Shown: piece by piece, positions 5,910 to 16,700 of the stretch
Layout: every line of letters begins with the position of its first letter
Position numbering within the stretch: position 1 is the stretch's first letter
From: Saccharomonospora piscinae
GTDB lineage: Bacteria; Actinomycetota; Actinomycetes; Mycobacteriales; Pseudonocardiaceae
DNA: 64,000 nucleotides
Assembly (NCBI RefSeq): GCF_005862235.1
Contig: NZ_VCEK01000004.1
Span: 571,869-635,868, forward strand
Reading direction: 5' to 3'
Position numbers and translations under genes: made by a program
Notes under the pieces: model-generated
Seen by the model: only the letters and a program-made list of their open reading frames with translations
Told to the model about the DNA's origin: nothing
The model's database searches: none

Positions 5910-7649
5910 ATGAGTGGTGAACGTGCGTCCGCTGCGCCCGTGCGTACCGCGGTCGTCGGACTCGGCTGGGCCGCGAAGTCGATCTGGCTGCCGAGGTTGC
6001 GGGCGCATCCCGGCTTCGTGATCACCGCGGTCGTGGACTCCCGCCCAGCCGAGGGCGACGAGCTGGACGGTCTCGACGTGCCACGCTACGAGGACGCCGC
6101 GGCGCTGGACCCGGCCGAGGTCGACCTCGCGATCGTGGCGGTGCCCAACCGCCTCCACGCCGAGGTCGGGGCTCGCCTGCTGCAGCGGGGCATCTCGGTC
6201 TTTCTGGAGAAGCCGGTCTGCCTCAGCTCGGACGAGGCCGAGCGGCTCGCCGCCGCGGAGCGGGCAGGCAGTGGGCGGCTGCTCGCCGGCAGCGCCGCGA
6301 GGTACCGCTCGGACGTGCGAGCGCTGGCCGAGGTGATCGGCTCGCTCGGCCGCATCCGGCACGTCGACCTGGCGTGGGTTCGGGCCCGGGGCGTGCCCGA
6401 CGTGGGCGGCTGGTTCACGCGCCGGCAGCACTCCGGTGGCGGGGCACTGGTCGACCTTGGCTGGCACCTGCTGGACCTGGTGCCCACCCTGCTCGGCCCG
6501 ACCACCTTCGCCCAGGTCGTGGGAACGATCTCCGACGATCACGTCAACGACCCGTCGTCGGGCACCGCGTGGCGTGACAACGGCCGTGACACCGCGGCGG
6601 CGGAGTCCGCCGACGTCGAGGACACGGCGCGCGGCTTCCTCGTGACCGCCGGCGGGGTCTCGGTCTCGATCCGCGCGAGCTGGCGTTCGCACGAGCAGCT
6701 CGACACGACGACGATCACCATCGACGGCAGCGCGGGCACGGCGAGGCTGGCCTGCACCTTCGGCTTCAGTCCGAACCGCGCGGGAGGCCCGATGCTGACG
6801 GTGACGCGCGACGGCGAACCCACCTCGGTGCCCGTGCCGGAGGAGACGATCGGTGGCGAGTACGACACCCAGCTCGACGAACTGGTCGGCGAGCTGACGG
6901 ACCCGGCGGCGCGAGGCCGCGCCGTGCGGGACGCGCGCGCGACGATCGGGGTCATCGAGCGGCTCTACGAATCGGCGCGGACGGGAGCGGAGCTGCCCGG
7001 CGAGGACGTCCGCGCCGTGGTGTTCGATCTCGACGGCGTGCTCGTCGACAGCACCGACGTGATGCGCCGCGCCTTCCGCACCGCCTACGCCGAGGTCGTC
7101 GGCGAGGGCGAGGCGCCGTTCGCGGAGTACAACAAGCACCTCGGCCGGTACTTCCCGGACATCATGCGGATCATGGGGCTGCCGCTGGAGATGGAGGAAC
7201 CGTTCGTCCGGGAGAGCTACCGGCTGGCCGGGCAGGTGCCGATGTTCGACGGCGTACCCGAGCTGCTGGCCGAGCTGCGCGATCGTGGTGTCGTGATGGC
7301 GGTGGCCACCGGTAAGAGCGGGCCGCGTGCCCGGTCGTTGCTCGAACTGCTCGGGGTGCTGCCGTTGTTCGACTACGTGATCGGCTCCGACGAGGTGGCC
7401 CACCCCAAGCCCGCACCCGACATCGTCGAGCTGGCCCTGCAGAAACTCGGCGTCCGCGCCGAGGATGCGATCATGGTCGGCGACGCGGTCACCGACCTGG
7501 AGAGCGCGCGGGGGGCGGGCGTGCGAGCGGTCGCCGCGCTGTGGGGCGAGTCGGACGCCGCGGCGCTGCGCGCGGCCGGTCCCGACCTGGCGCTGACCGA
7601 CCCGTCGGAACTGCTCCGGCTCTGCCCTCCCGTGGCCGCGCGGGCCTGA
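5910..7649 (+). CDS. Fused RifL-type oxidoreductase and RifM-type HAD phosphatase
   Basis: One uninterrupted frame of 579 residues holds two enzymes that are separate proteins (RifL and RifM) in the rifamycin cluster. Residues 1 to about 350 are a Gfo/Idh/MocA oxidoreductase: the Rossmann start AVVGLGWAAKSIWLPRL, the diagnostic EKPVCLSSDEAERL, and GALVDLGWHLLDLV. Residues from about 367 are a HAD phosphatase: VVFDLDGVLVDS with nucleophile Asp373, ATGKSG, HPKPAPD and VGDAVTD. In the AHBA pathway RifL is reported to oxidise UDP-glucose to the 3-keto sugar aminated by RifK. RifM is thought to release or dephosphorylate kanosamine. I chose the ATG at 5910, 10 bp after GGAG. GTG at 5904 is possible. 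PKS A begins 127 bp downstream with its own operator copy. Confidence 0.92.
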   Translation: MSGERASAAPVRTAVVGLGWAAKSIWLPRLRAHPGFVITAVVDSRPAEGDELDGLDVPRYEDAAALDPAEVDLAIVAVPNRLHAEVGARLLQRGISVFLEKPVCLSSDEAERLAAAERAGSGRLLAGSAARYRSDVRALAEVIGSLGRIRHVDLAWVRARGVPDVGGWFTRRQHSGGGALVDLGWHLLDLVPTLLGPTTFAQVVGTISDDHVNDPSSGTAWRDNGRDTAAAESADVEDTARGFLVTAGGVSVSIRASWRSHEQLDTTTITIDGSAGTARLACTFGFSPNRAGGPMLTVTRDGEPTSVPVPEETIGGEYDTQLDELVGELTDPAARGRAVRDARATIGVIERLYESARTGAELPGEDVRAVVFDLDGVLVDSTDVMRRAFRTAYAEVVGEGEAPFAEYNKHLGRYFPDIMRIMGLPLEMEEPFVRESYRLAGQVPMFDGVPELLAELRDRGVVMAVATGKSGPRARSLLELLGVLPLFDYVIGSDEVAHPKPAPDIVELALQKLGVRAEDAIMVGDAVTDLESARGAGVRAVAALWGESDAAALRAAGPDLALTDPSELLRLCPPVAARA

Positions 7650-7682
7650 CCGACCCGGACGAGCGCGCGCCAACGCGAAAGT

Positions 7683-7738
7683 TAGGGAGTCCTAGGGGCA
7701 TGGCAGGGGTTAGGCCCGAGCCCGGTGACGAGCAGACT
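7683..7738 (+). promoter_or_regulatory. Putative AGGGG-repeat operator and promoter of PKS A
   Basis: Three copies stand in a row: TAGGGA (7683-7688), TAGGGG (7693-7698) and CAGGGG (7704-7709). The last two have the standard 5-bp gap. CAGACT (7733-7738) lies 23 bp beyond the last copy, where the other promoters have TAGNNT. The gap between the fusion gene and PKS A holds nothing else. The ribosome site before the ATG at 7777 is weak (GGGTGTGGTGG). Confidence 0.5.
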
Positions 7739-7776
7739 GCAGTCGAGGTGACGGCACGATCGACGGGTGTGGTGGC

Positions 7777-10700
7777 ATGCTGCGTACCGAGCTGATCAGG
7801 CCGCTGCCGGAGCTGCTGCGGGAGCACGCCGAGCGCATGGGCGACAAGGTCGCGTTCCGCGACAGGGCGCGCAGCGTCTCCTACGCGGAGCTGGAGCGGC
7901 GGACCCGGCGGATTGCGGGCCACCTCGTCGGGCTCCGGCTGCAGCCCGGCGACCGCGCCGCGATCTATCTCGGCAACCGCGTCGAGATGGTGGAGAGCTA
8001 CTTCGCGATCCTGCGCGCGGGCGCGATCGGCGTCCCGCTCAACCCCCGGGTCAGCGAGGCCGAGCTCGCCTACCTGCTCGACGACAGCGGTGCGCGGGTC
8101 GTCGTCACCGATCCCGCCCACGTCGCCAAGCTGGCGAACGTCCTCGGCGAGCGCACCGACGTGTCCATCGTGGTCACCGGTGGTGAGGGCCTCCCCGCCG
8201 AGGCTCCCCACGGCACGAAGCTCTTCGAGTCGATGGCCACCGTCGAGCCAGCCACCCCCGCGCGCGACGATCTCGGCCTGGACGACGTGGCCTGGATGCT
8301 CTACACGTCGGGAACCACCGGCAAGCCCAAGGGCGTGCTGTCGACCCAGCGCAACTGCCTGTGGTCGGCCGCGGCGTGCTACGTGCCGGTGCCGGGCCTG
8401 TCGGCCGACGACCGCGTCGTGTGGCCGCTGCCGCTGTTCCACAGCTTGTCGCACATCGCCTGCGTGGTGTCGGTGACGGCCGTGGGCGCGACCGCGAGGA
8501 TCGTCGAGGGGTTCGCCGCCGACGAGGTGCTCGCCGCGATCGAGCAGGACTCCGCGACGTTCCTCGCGGGTGTGCCCACGATGTACCACTACCTCGTGCG
8601 GGCCGCGCGGGACAGCGGATTCCGCGCGCCGCACCTGCGCATGTGCCTCGTCGGCGGCGCGATCACGACGGCGGCGCTGCGGAGGTCCTTCGAGGAGGTC
8701 TTCTCGGCGCCGCTGCTCGACGCCTACGGCAGCACGGAGACGTGCGGGTCGATCACGATCAACTGGCCGAGCGGCGGCGGGGGCGAGGGCTCGTGCGGGC
8801 TTCCGGTGCCGGGGCTCGGCGTGCGCGTGGTCGATCCGGAAACCGGGATCGACGTGCCCTTCGACGTCGAGGGGGAGGTGTGGGTACGCGGTCCGAGCGT
8901 GATGGTCGGTTACCACAACCAACCCGAGATCACCGCCGAGGTGCTGCAGGACGGCTGGTACCGCACGGGTGACCTCGCCACGCGCGACGAGGCCGGTTAC
9001 TTCACCGTCACGGGGCGGATCAAGGAACTGATCATCCGGGGCGGGGAGAACATCCACCCCGGCGAGGTGGAGGACGTGCTGCGGCAGCTGCCGGACGTCG
9101 CGGACGTCGCCGTGGTCGGCAAGCCCCACGAGGTGCTCGGTGAGGTTCCGGTCGCGTTCCTGGTGCCCGGTCCCTCGGGGCTGGACCCCGCACGGCTGTT
9201 CGCCGCCTGCCACGAACAGCTGTCGCCGTTCAAGGTTCCCGAGGAGCTGTACGAGATCGCCCGCGTGCCTCGCACGCCGTCGGGCAAGATCATGCGCCAT
9301 GTCCTGACGCAGCAACCCGCGCGGCTGCGTGCGTCGGCCGGTGGCCAGTTCGACTCGCTGTTCCGGCTCGACTGGGTGCCGATGCCCACCCTCGGAGCGC
9401 CCGCGAGCGAGCAGGCACCCGAGGTCGCGGTCCTGCGACCGAGGGGGACGGTGCCGCACGAGGTGTTCGAGCTGGCCCGTGAGCTGCCCGCGACGACCCG
9501 GATCGTGGTGGCCACCGAACGCGCGATCGCCGCGAGCCCCGACGAGGACGTCCCGAACCTCGACGAGGCCGGAGTGTGGGGCTGGGCGCGCAGCGTGCAG
9601 CACGACCTCCCGGACCGCGTGGTGCTGGCCGACCTCGACACCGGCGAGGACGACGAAGCGACCGGCGCGGCCCTGGCGCAGGCGGTCGCAGCGGGTGCCA
9701 CCCAGTTCGCCGTGCGTTCCGGCACGGTGCTGCTGCCCGAGCTGGTCCGCGCGGCGGCACACGGCACCGGTACCACGTTCGACCCCCGGCGCACCGTCGT
9801 CATCACCGGTGCGGACGGCGCGGTCGCCGCGGTCGTGGCCCGTCACCTCGTCGCGTGTCACGGCGTCTGGCACTTCCTGCTGCTCAGTCACGGCGGGCAG
9901 GACGATCCGAGCGCTGTCGCGTTGCGCACCGAGCTGACCCGGCTCGGCGCGAGGGCGACGCTGCTGGCGTGTGACGTGGCCGACCGGTCGGCGCTGTCCT
10001 CGGTACTCGCCGCGACCAAGCGCCCACTGACGGCTGTGGTCCACACCGGGGAGCCTCCCGGCGGTTCCCGGGGCACGACGCGCGAGGACGCCATCGCCGC
10101 CGCGTGGAACCTGCACGAGCTGACCGGCACCGAGGATCTGGCGGCGTTCGTGCTGTTCTCGCCCGCGGCCGGGGTGCTCGGCGCGCCGGGCTCGTACGAC
10201 GCCGCGGCCGTGGCGTCGTACCTGGACGGACTCGCCCATCGCAGGCGGGCGGCGGGGCTGCCCGCGCTGACGCTGTCGTGGGGCCCGTGGGAAGCCGGCG
10301 GCACGGCCGGGGCTCTGCCCGCTCTGCCCGGCGTCGCGACGTTGCCCACCACGGACGGCCTCGCGATGCTGGACGCCGCGCTGACCGTCGACCGCGCGCT
10401 GCTGGTCGCGATGCGACTCGACACCGACGGGCTGCGGGCGGGGGAGGTCGCGGCGCCCCTGCGCGGGCTCGTCGACGCGGGCAGCGAGCCGGGCACTCCC
10501 GACGAGACCACCGAAGCGGCGCTGCGGGACCGCCTCGCGGAGCTGTCGCGGCCCGACTGCCACCGCGAGCTGCTCGAGATCGTGTGCGCCGAAACCGCTC
10601 GCGTCACCGGGCTCGATCGCATCGATCCGGGCGTCGCGTTCACCGACCTCGGCCTGACGTCGCTGGGTGTCGTCCGGCTCCGCAACGGCCTGACCAACAG

Positions 10701-10790
10701 CACCGGCCTGCGCCTGCCCGTCACGCTCGCGTACGACCATCCGACCCCCGACGCCGCCGCGGGCGAGCTCGCTTCCCTGCTGTTCGGCGG
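7777..10790 (+). other. PKS A loading module: CoA ligase, inactive KR, ACP0
   Basis: The adenylation domain shows [14 protein letters not shown] (about residue 174), [24 protein letters not shown] and the C-terminal [12 protein letters not shown] with its catalytic lysine. It activates an aryl acid, here AHBA by context, and loads it on ACP0 (GLTSLG, Ser962). Between them lies a KR-like fold. In place of the usual FSS...YAAAN catalytic region it reads [24 protein letters not shown] in two pieces, so Ser, Tyr and Asn are all lost. A dead KR is also known in the RifA loading module. Confidence 0.9.
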
Positions 10791-13700
10791 CCCGTCCGGG
10801 CCCGCGCCGGTGCCCGAGCCCGTCGCTGCCCCGGCACCCGACTCGGACGACCCGATCGCGGTGGTCGGGATGGCGTGCCGGTTGCCCGGCGGGGTCACCT
10901 CGCCGGAGCAGCTGTGGGCGCTCGTGGCGGACGGCACGGACGCGATCTCGACCTTCCCCGACGATCGCGGGTGGGACCTCGCCACGCTGTTCCGGCCGGA
11001 TTCGGACGGGCCGGGAACCTCGATCACGCGCGAGGGCGGCTTTCTCTACGACGCGGGCGACTTCGACCCGTCCCCGTTCGGGATCTCGCCGCGCGAGGCA
11101 CTGGCCATGGACCCGCAGCAGCGCCTGCTGCTGGAGACGTCGTGGGAAGCCGTCGAACGGGCGGGCCTGGCACCCGCGTCGCTGCGTGGTGCGGAGGTCG
11201 GTGTCTTCACCGGGCTGATGCACCACGACTACGCCAGCGGCGTCGAGCGGGTTCCCGCCGAGTGCGAGGGCTATCTCGACATCGGCACTGCGGGCAGCGT
11301 GGCCTCCGGGCGGGTCGCGTACGCCATGGGGCTGCGCGGGCCCACGATGACGGTCGACACCGCCTGCTCGTCGTCGCTGGTGGCCGTGCATCTCGCCGTC
11401 CAGTCGCTGCGGTCAGGCGAGTGCTCGATGGCACTCGCCGGTGGTGCCGCCGTGATGGCCACACCCCGGGTGTTCGTCGAGTTCAGCAGGCAGCGGGCGC
11501 TGGCCGAGGACGGCCGCTGCAAGGCGTTCGCGGCCTCGGCCGACGGCACGGGCTGGGCCGAAGGCGTCGGCGTGCTGGTGCTGGAGCGGCTGTCCGACGC
11601 GCGCAGGGCCGGACATCCCGTGCTCGCCGTCCTGCGCGGCACCGCGGTCAACTCCGACGGCGCGTCCAACGGGCTGACCGCGCCCAACGGTCCCGCGCAG
11701 GAACAGGTGATCAGGCGGGCGCTGGCCGCAGCGCGGCTCTCGCCGTCCGAGGTGGACGCCGTCGAGGCCCACGGCACGGGTACGGCCCTCGGCGATCCGA
11801 TCGAGGCACGGGCTCTGCTGGCGACCTACGGCAGGGACCGGCCGCCGGAGCGACCGCTGATGCTGGGTTCGCTGAAGTCCAACATCGGGCACACCCAGTC
11901 GGCCGCCGGTGTCGCCGGGATCATCAAGATGGTCGAGGCCATGCGGCACGGCATGCTGCCGAGGACCCTGCACGTCGACGAGCCCAACCCGGAGATCGAC
12001 TGGTCCGCTGGCGCCGTGGAACTGCTGACGGAGGCGATGCCGTGGCCCGAGCGCGATCGTCCGCGCCGGGCGGCGGTCTCCGCGTTCGGGGTCAGCGGCA
12101 CCAACGCCCACGTGATTCTCGAACAGGCGCCCGGCAGCGACGAGCAGCGGCCGGAGGAGACCCCGGAGCCCGGGGTCGTGCCGTGGGTGCTGTCGGCCGC
12201 CGACGAGGCGGCGTTGCGCGGGCAGGCGGTGCGCCTGCTGTCCGCGTCGGATCCCTCGGGGGCGGGTGCGGTCGACACCGGTTTCTCGCTCGCGGTCACG
12301 CGGTCGGCCATGGCGTGCCGCGCGGTCGTGGTGGCGGGCGACGAGTCCGGCGCGGCGGCACTGCGCGGCCTCGCCACCGGAGACTCCGCGCCCGCACTGG
12401 TGACCGGTCGTGCCGACGTGCTCGGCAGGACCGCGTTCGTCTTCCCCGGTCAGGGCGCCCAGTGGGCGGGCATGGGAGCCGAACTGCTCGACACCGCGCC
12501 CGTGTTCGCGGAGGCGATGGCCGAGTGCGCGCGAGCCCACGCGGCCGTCGCGGACTGGTCGTTGCTCGACGTCGTACGGCAGGCCGACACCGCACCCTCG
12601 CTCGAACGGGTCGACGTCGTGCAGCCGTTGTCGTTCGCGGTGATGGTCTCGCTCGCACGGCTGTGGGAGCACTACGGGGTGCGGCCGGACGCCGTGATCG
12701 GACACTCCCAGGGCGAGCTGGCCGCCGCCTGCGTCGCGGGAGCGCTGTCGCTGGAGGACGCCACCCGCGTCGTGGTGCTGCGCAGCCAGGCGATCGCGCG
12801 CGGCCTCGCCGGGCACGGCGGCATGGTGTCGGTGCCGCTGCCCGAGGACGAGGTCGCGGCCCTGGCCGCCCGCTGGGACGGGGCGATGTCCATCGCCGCC
12901 GTGAACGGGCCCTCGTCGGTGGTCATCTCCGGCGAGCCGGACGCGCTCGACGCACTGCGCACCGAACTGAACGACGCCGGTGTCCGGGCACGCCGGATAC
13001 CCGTCGACTACGCCTCCCACTCGGCGCAGGTGGAGCGCGTGGCCGACGAGCTGGCCGCCTCGCTCGCCGGGGTCCGCCCCCGCCGCGCCGTCGTGCCGTT
13101 CTACTCCACGGTGGAGGGGCGCTGGCTGGACGGCTCGGAGCTGGACGGCGCCTACTGGTACCGCAACCTCCGCGAACCGGTCCGGATGTGGCAGGCGACG
13201 AGCGCGCTCGCCGGGCAGGGTTACGGGTTCTTCGTCGAGGTGAGTCCGCACCCCGTGCTGGCACCCGCGGTGCGGGACACGCTGGAGCAGGCCGCGGCGC
13301 CTGCCACGGTCGTCGACACCCTGCGCCGCGACGACGGCGGCCTGCGCCGGTTCCTGCTCTCCGCGGCGGCGGGATACGTGCGCGGCCTCGCCGTCGACTG
13401 GGCCGCGTCCTTCGCGGGCCGTGCCGCTCGCCGGGTCGAGCTGCCCACCTACGCCTTCCAGCGCAGCAGGTTCTGGCTCGCGCCCGAACCGAGGCAGTCC
13501 ACGACGGACGTCGACCCGTGGCGCTACACGGTGGACTGGCGCAGGCTGCGCCAGCCGTCGGGCCCCGCCGACGCGCTGCTGACCGGCCGGTGGCTGGCCG
13601 TCGTGCCCGAGTCGCGAACGGACGACGGGTACGTGGCCGCCGTGCTCGACGGACTCCGGTCGCGAGGCGCCGAGGTCGTGCGCGTGGACGTGGCGACCGG

Positions 13701-16700
13701 CAGCGCGGCGATCGCCGCCCGGCTGCGGCCCGAGGGAGACCGGTTCGACGGCGTGCTGTCCCTGCTCCCGCTCGACGAGGACGCGCATCCCGACTTTCCC
13801 CCGGCCACGGTGGGACTCGCGCAGACGCAGGCGTTGCTGCACGCGCTGGACGAGGCCGGGATCTCCGCGCCGCTGTGGTCGGCGACCCTGGCAGGAGCGG
13901 AGACCCCGGCCGGTGCGCTGGTCTGGGGCTTCGGCCGGGCCGCCGCGCTGGAGTACCCGGCACGGTGGGGCGGTCTCGTCGATCTGCCCGAAACCCTCGA
14001 CGACCGGGTGTTCTCCCGGCTCGCCACGGTCCTCGGGGGACTGGACGGCGAGGACCAGGTGGCGATCCGGCCCGACGGCGCGTTCGGGCGTCGCCTCGTC
14101 CGCGCACCGCGGGCGGCACAGGCCGAGCGGACAGAGCGGACAGAGTGGACAGAGTGGACACCGCGCGGCACCGTCCTGCTGACGGGCGGTGGCGGTGGGG
14201 TCGCTTCCGGCATCGCCCGCTGGCTCGCCGACAACGGTGCCGAGCATCTTGTGCTGCTGAGCAGGGGCACCGACTCGACCACGGCACTCGCCACCCGGCT
14301 GCGGGAGCGCGGCACGGCCGTCACGGTCGCGGCGTGCGACGTCGCCGACCGGGCCGCCCTGTCCGACGTCCTCGCGGACCTGCCCGAGCAGCCACCACTC
14401 ACGGCGGTCGTGCATGCGGCCGGAGTCGGCCAGAGCCAGGCGATCGCCGAAGCGGACACGGCCGACCTCGCCGGGGTGCTCTCGGCGAAGGTGGCCGGTG
14501 CCCGCAACCTCGACGAGCTGCTCGCGGACACGCCGCTGGACGCGTTCGTCCTCGTGTCGTCGGGTGCCGGGGTGTGGGGCAGCGGAGGGCAGGCCGCCTA
14601 CTGTGCCGCCAACGCCTACCTCGACGCGCTCGCCGCGACGCGCCGGGCCGAGGGCCGGACGGCGACGTCGGTCGCGTGGGGCGCGTGGGGAGGCCCGGGG
14701 CTGTCCGCCGTCGACGGCAACGCGGAGCGACTGGCCAGGCTCGGCGTGCGGGAGATGGAGCCGGAGCGCGCGGTGGCGGCGCTCGCCCGCGAGGTCGCCG
14801 GCGGTGCCGCGTGCGTGACCGTCGCCGACATCGACTGGGCGCGCTTCGCACCCGTGTTCACCTCGTCGCGGCCCAGCCCGTTGCTTCGCGAACTGCCCGA
14901 AGCGGCGCAGGCCGCACCCGCCCCGGACCGGGCGGAAGGGCAGCCGGAAGGGCAGACCGAGCTGGCGCGGCGGCTCGCGGGTGTGCCGTCCTCGGAGCGG
15001 CCACGGGTGCTGCTCGACCTCGTCCGGCATGAGGCCGCCGTGGTACTCGGCCACGCGAACTCCGCCGCGATCGAGCCACGCACGGCGTTCAAGGACCTCG
15101 GGTTCGACTCCATGACCGCCGTCGAACTCCGCAACCGTCTCATCGCGGTGACCGGCGCTCCGCTGCCGAGCACCGTCGTGTTCGATCACCCGACCGCGCA
15201 GGCGCTCGCCGACCTGCTGGGTGCGGACCACGCCGACACCGATGAGCCCGCCGCGACCGCACCCGCGCGCGTCCGTGACGAACCGATCGCGATCGTGTCG
15301 ATGAGCGGGCGGTTCCCGGGCGGGGCGGACAGCCCCGACGAGCTGTGGGAACTCGTCGCGAGCGAGCGGGACGCGATCGGCCCGTTCCCCGTCGACCGCG
15401 GCTGGGACCTCGCGAGCCTGTTCCATCCCGACCCCGACCGCGCGGGCACCTCGTACGCGCGGGAGGCAGGCTTCCTCGGCGGGGCCGCGGAGTTCGACGC
15501 GGCCTTCTTCGGCATCGCGCCGCGCGAGGCGCTGGCGATGGACCCGCAGCAGCGGCTGTTCCTCGAATCGGCGTGGGAGCTGCTGGAGCGCGCGGGCATC
15601 GATCCGGTGTCGTTGCGCGGCAGCGCGACCGGCGTCTTCGCGGGTGCCTTCCACCAGGACTACGGCTCCGGCAGGGACCCCGCGATGCAGGAGGTCGAGG
15701 GCTACTTCGTCACCGGTGTCGCGTCGAGCGTGCTGTCCGGGCGAGTCGCGTACACGTTCGGTTTCGAAGGCCCGGCGGTCACGGTGGACACCGCCTGCTC
15801 GTCCTCACTGGTGTCGCTGCACCTGGCCAGTCAGGCGCTGCGTGGCGGCGAGTGCGATCTCGCGCTGGCCGGCGGCGTCACGGTGATGGCCTCGCCGTCC
15901 GGTTTCGTCGAGTTCTCCCGGCAGCGCGGCCTGTCGGCCGACGGCCGCTGCCGCGCGTTCGGGGCGGGCGCTGACGGCACGGGCTGGGCCGAAGGCGTGG
16001 GACTGCTGCTGCTCGAACGCCTCTCCGACGCGCGGCGCAACGGCCACCCGGTGCTGGGCATCGTCAGGGGCTCGGCCGTGAACGCCGACGGCGCGTCGAA
16101 CGGGCTGACCGCACCGAACGGGCCCGCGCAGCAACGGGTCATCCGCGACGCGCTCGGCTCGGCCGGTCTGTCGCCCACGGACGTCGACGTCGTCGAGGCG
16201 CACGGCACGGGAACCCGGCTCGGCGACCCCATCGAAGCGCATGCCGTGCTCGCGACCTACGGCAACAACCGTCCGGCGGAGCAGCCGGTGTGGCTCGGCT
16301 CGCTGAAATCGAACATCGGGCACGCACAGGCGGCCGCCGGGGTCGCGGGCGTGATGAAGATGCTGCTCGCGATGCGGCACGGGCTCATGCCGAGGACCCT
16401 GCACGCCGAGCGGCCCTCACCGGAGATCGACTGGGATGCGGGCGCCGTGCGGCTGCTCAGCGAGGCGCGTGAGTGGACCGTGCGGGACCGGCCTCGCAGG
16501 GCAGGCATCTCGTCGTTCGGGATCAGCGGCACCAACGCACACGTGATCATCGAGGAAGCCGCCCCGGAGCCCACGGAGCTCCCGCACCTCTCGGAGCCCC
16601 CGGAGCCCGTTGGGCTGCCACCGGTCGTGCCGTGGGTGCTCTCCGCCGCGACCTCCGCTGCGCTGCGCGCGCAGGCGAGCCGCCTCCGCGCCTTCGCCGA

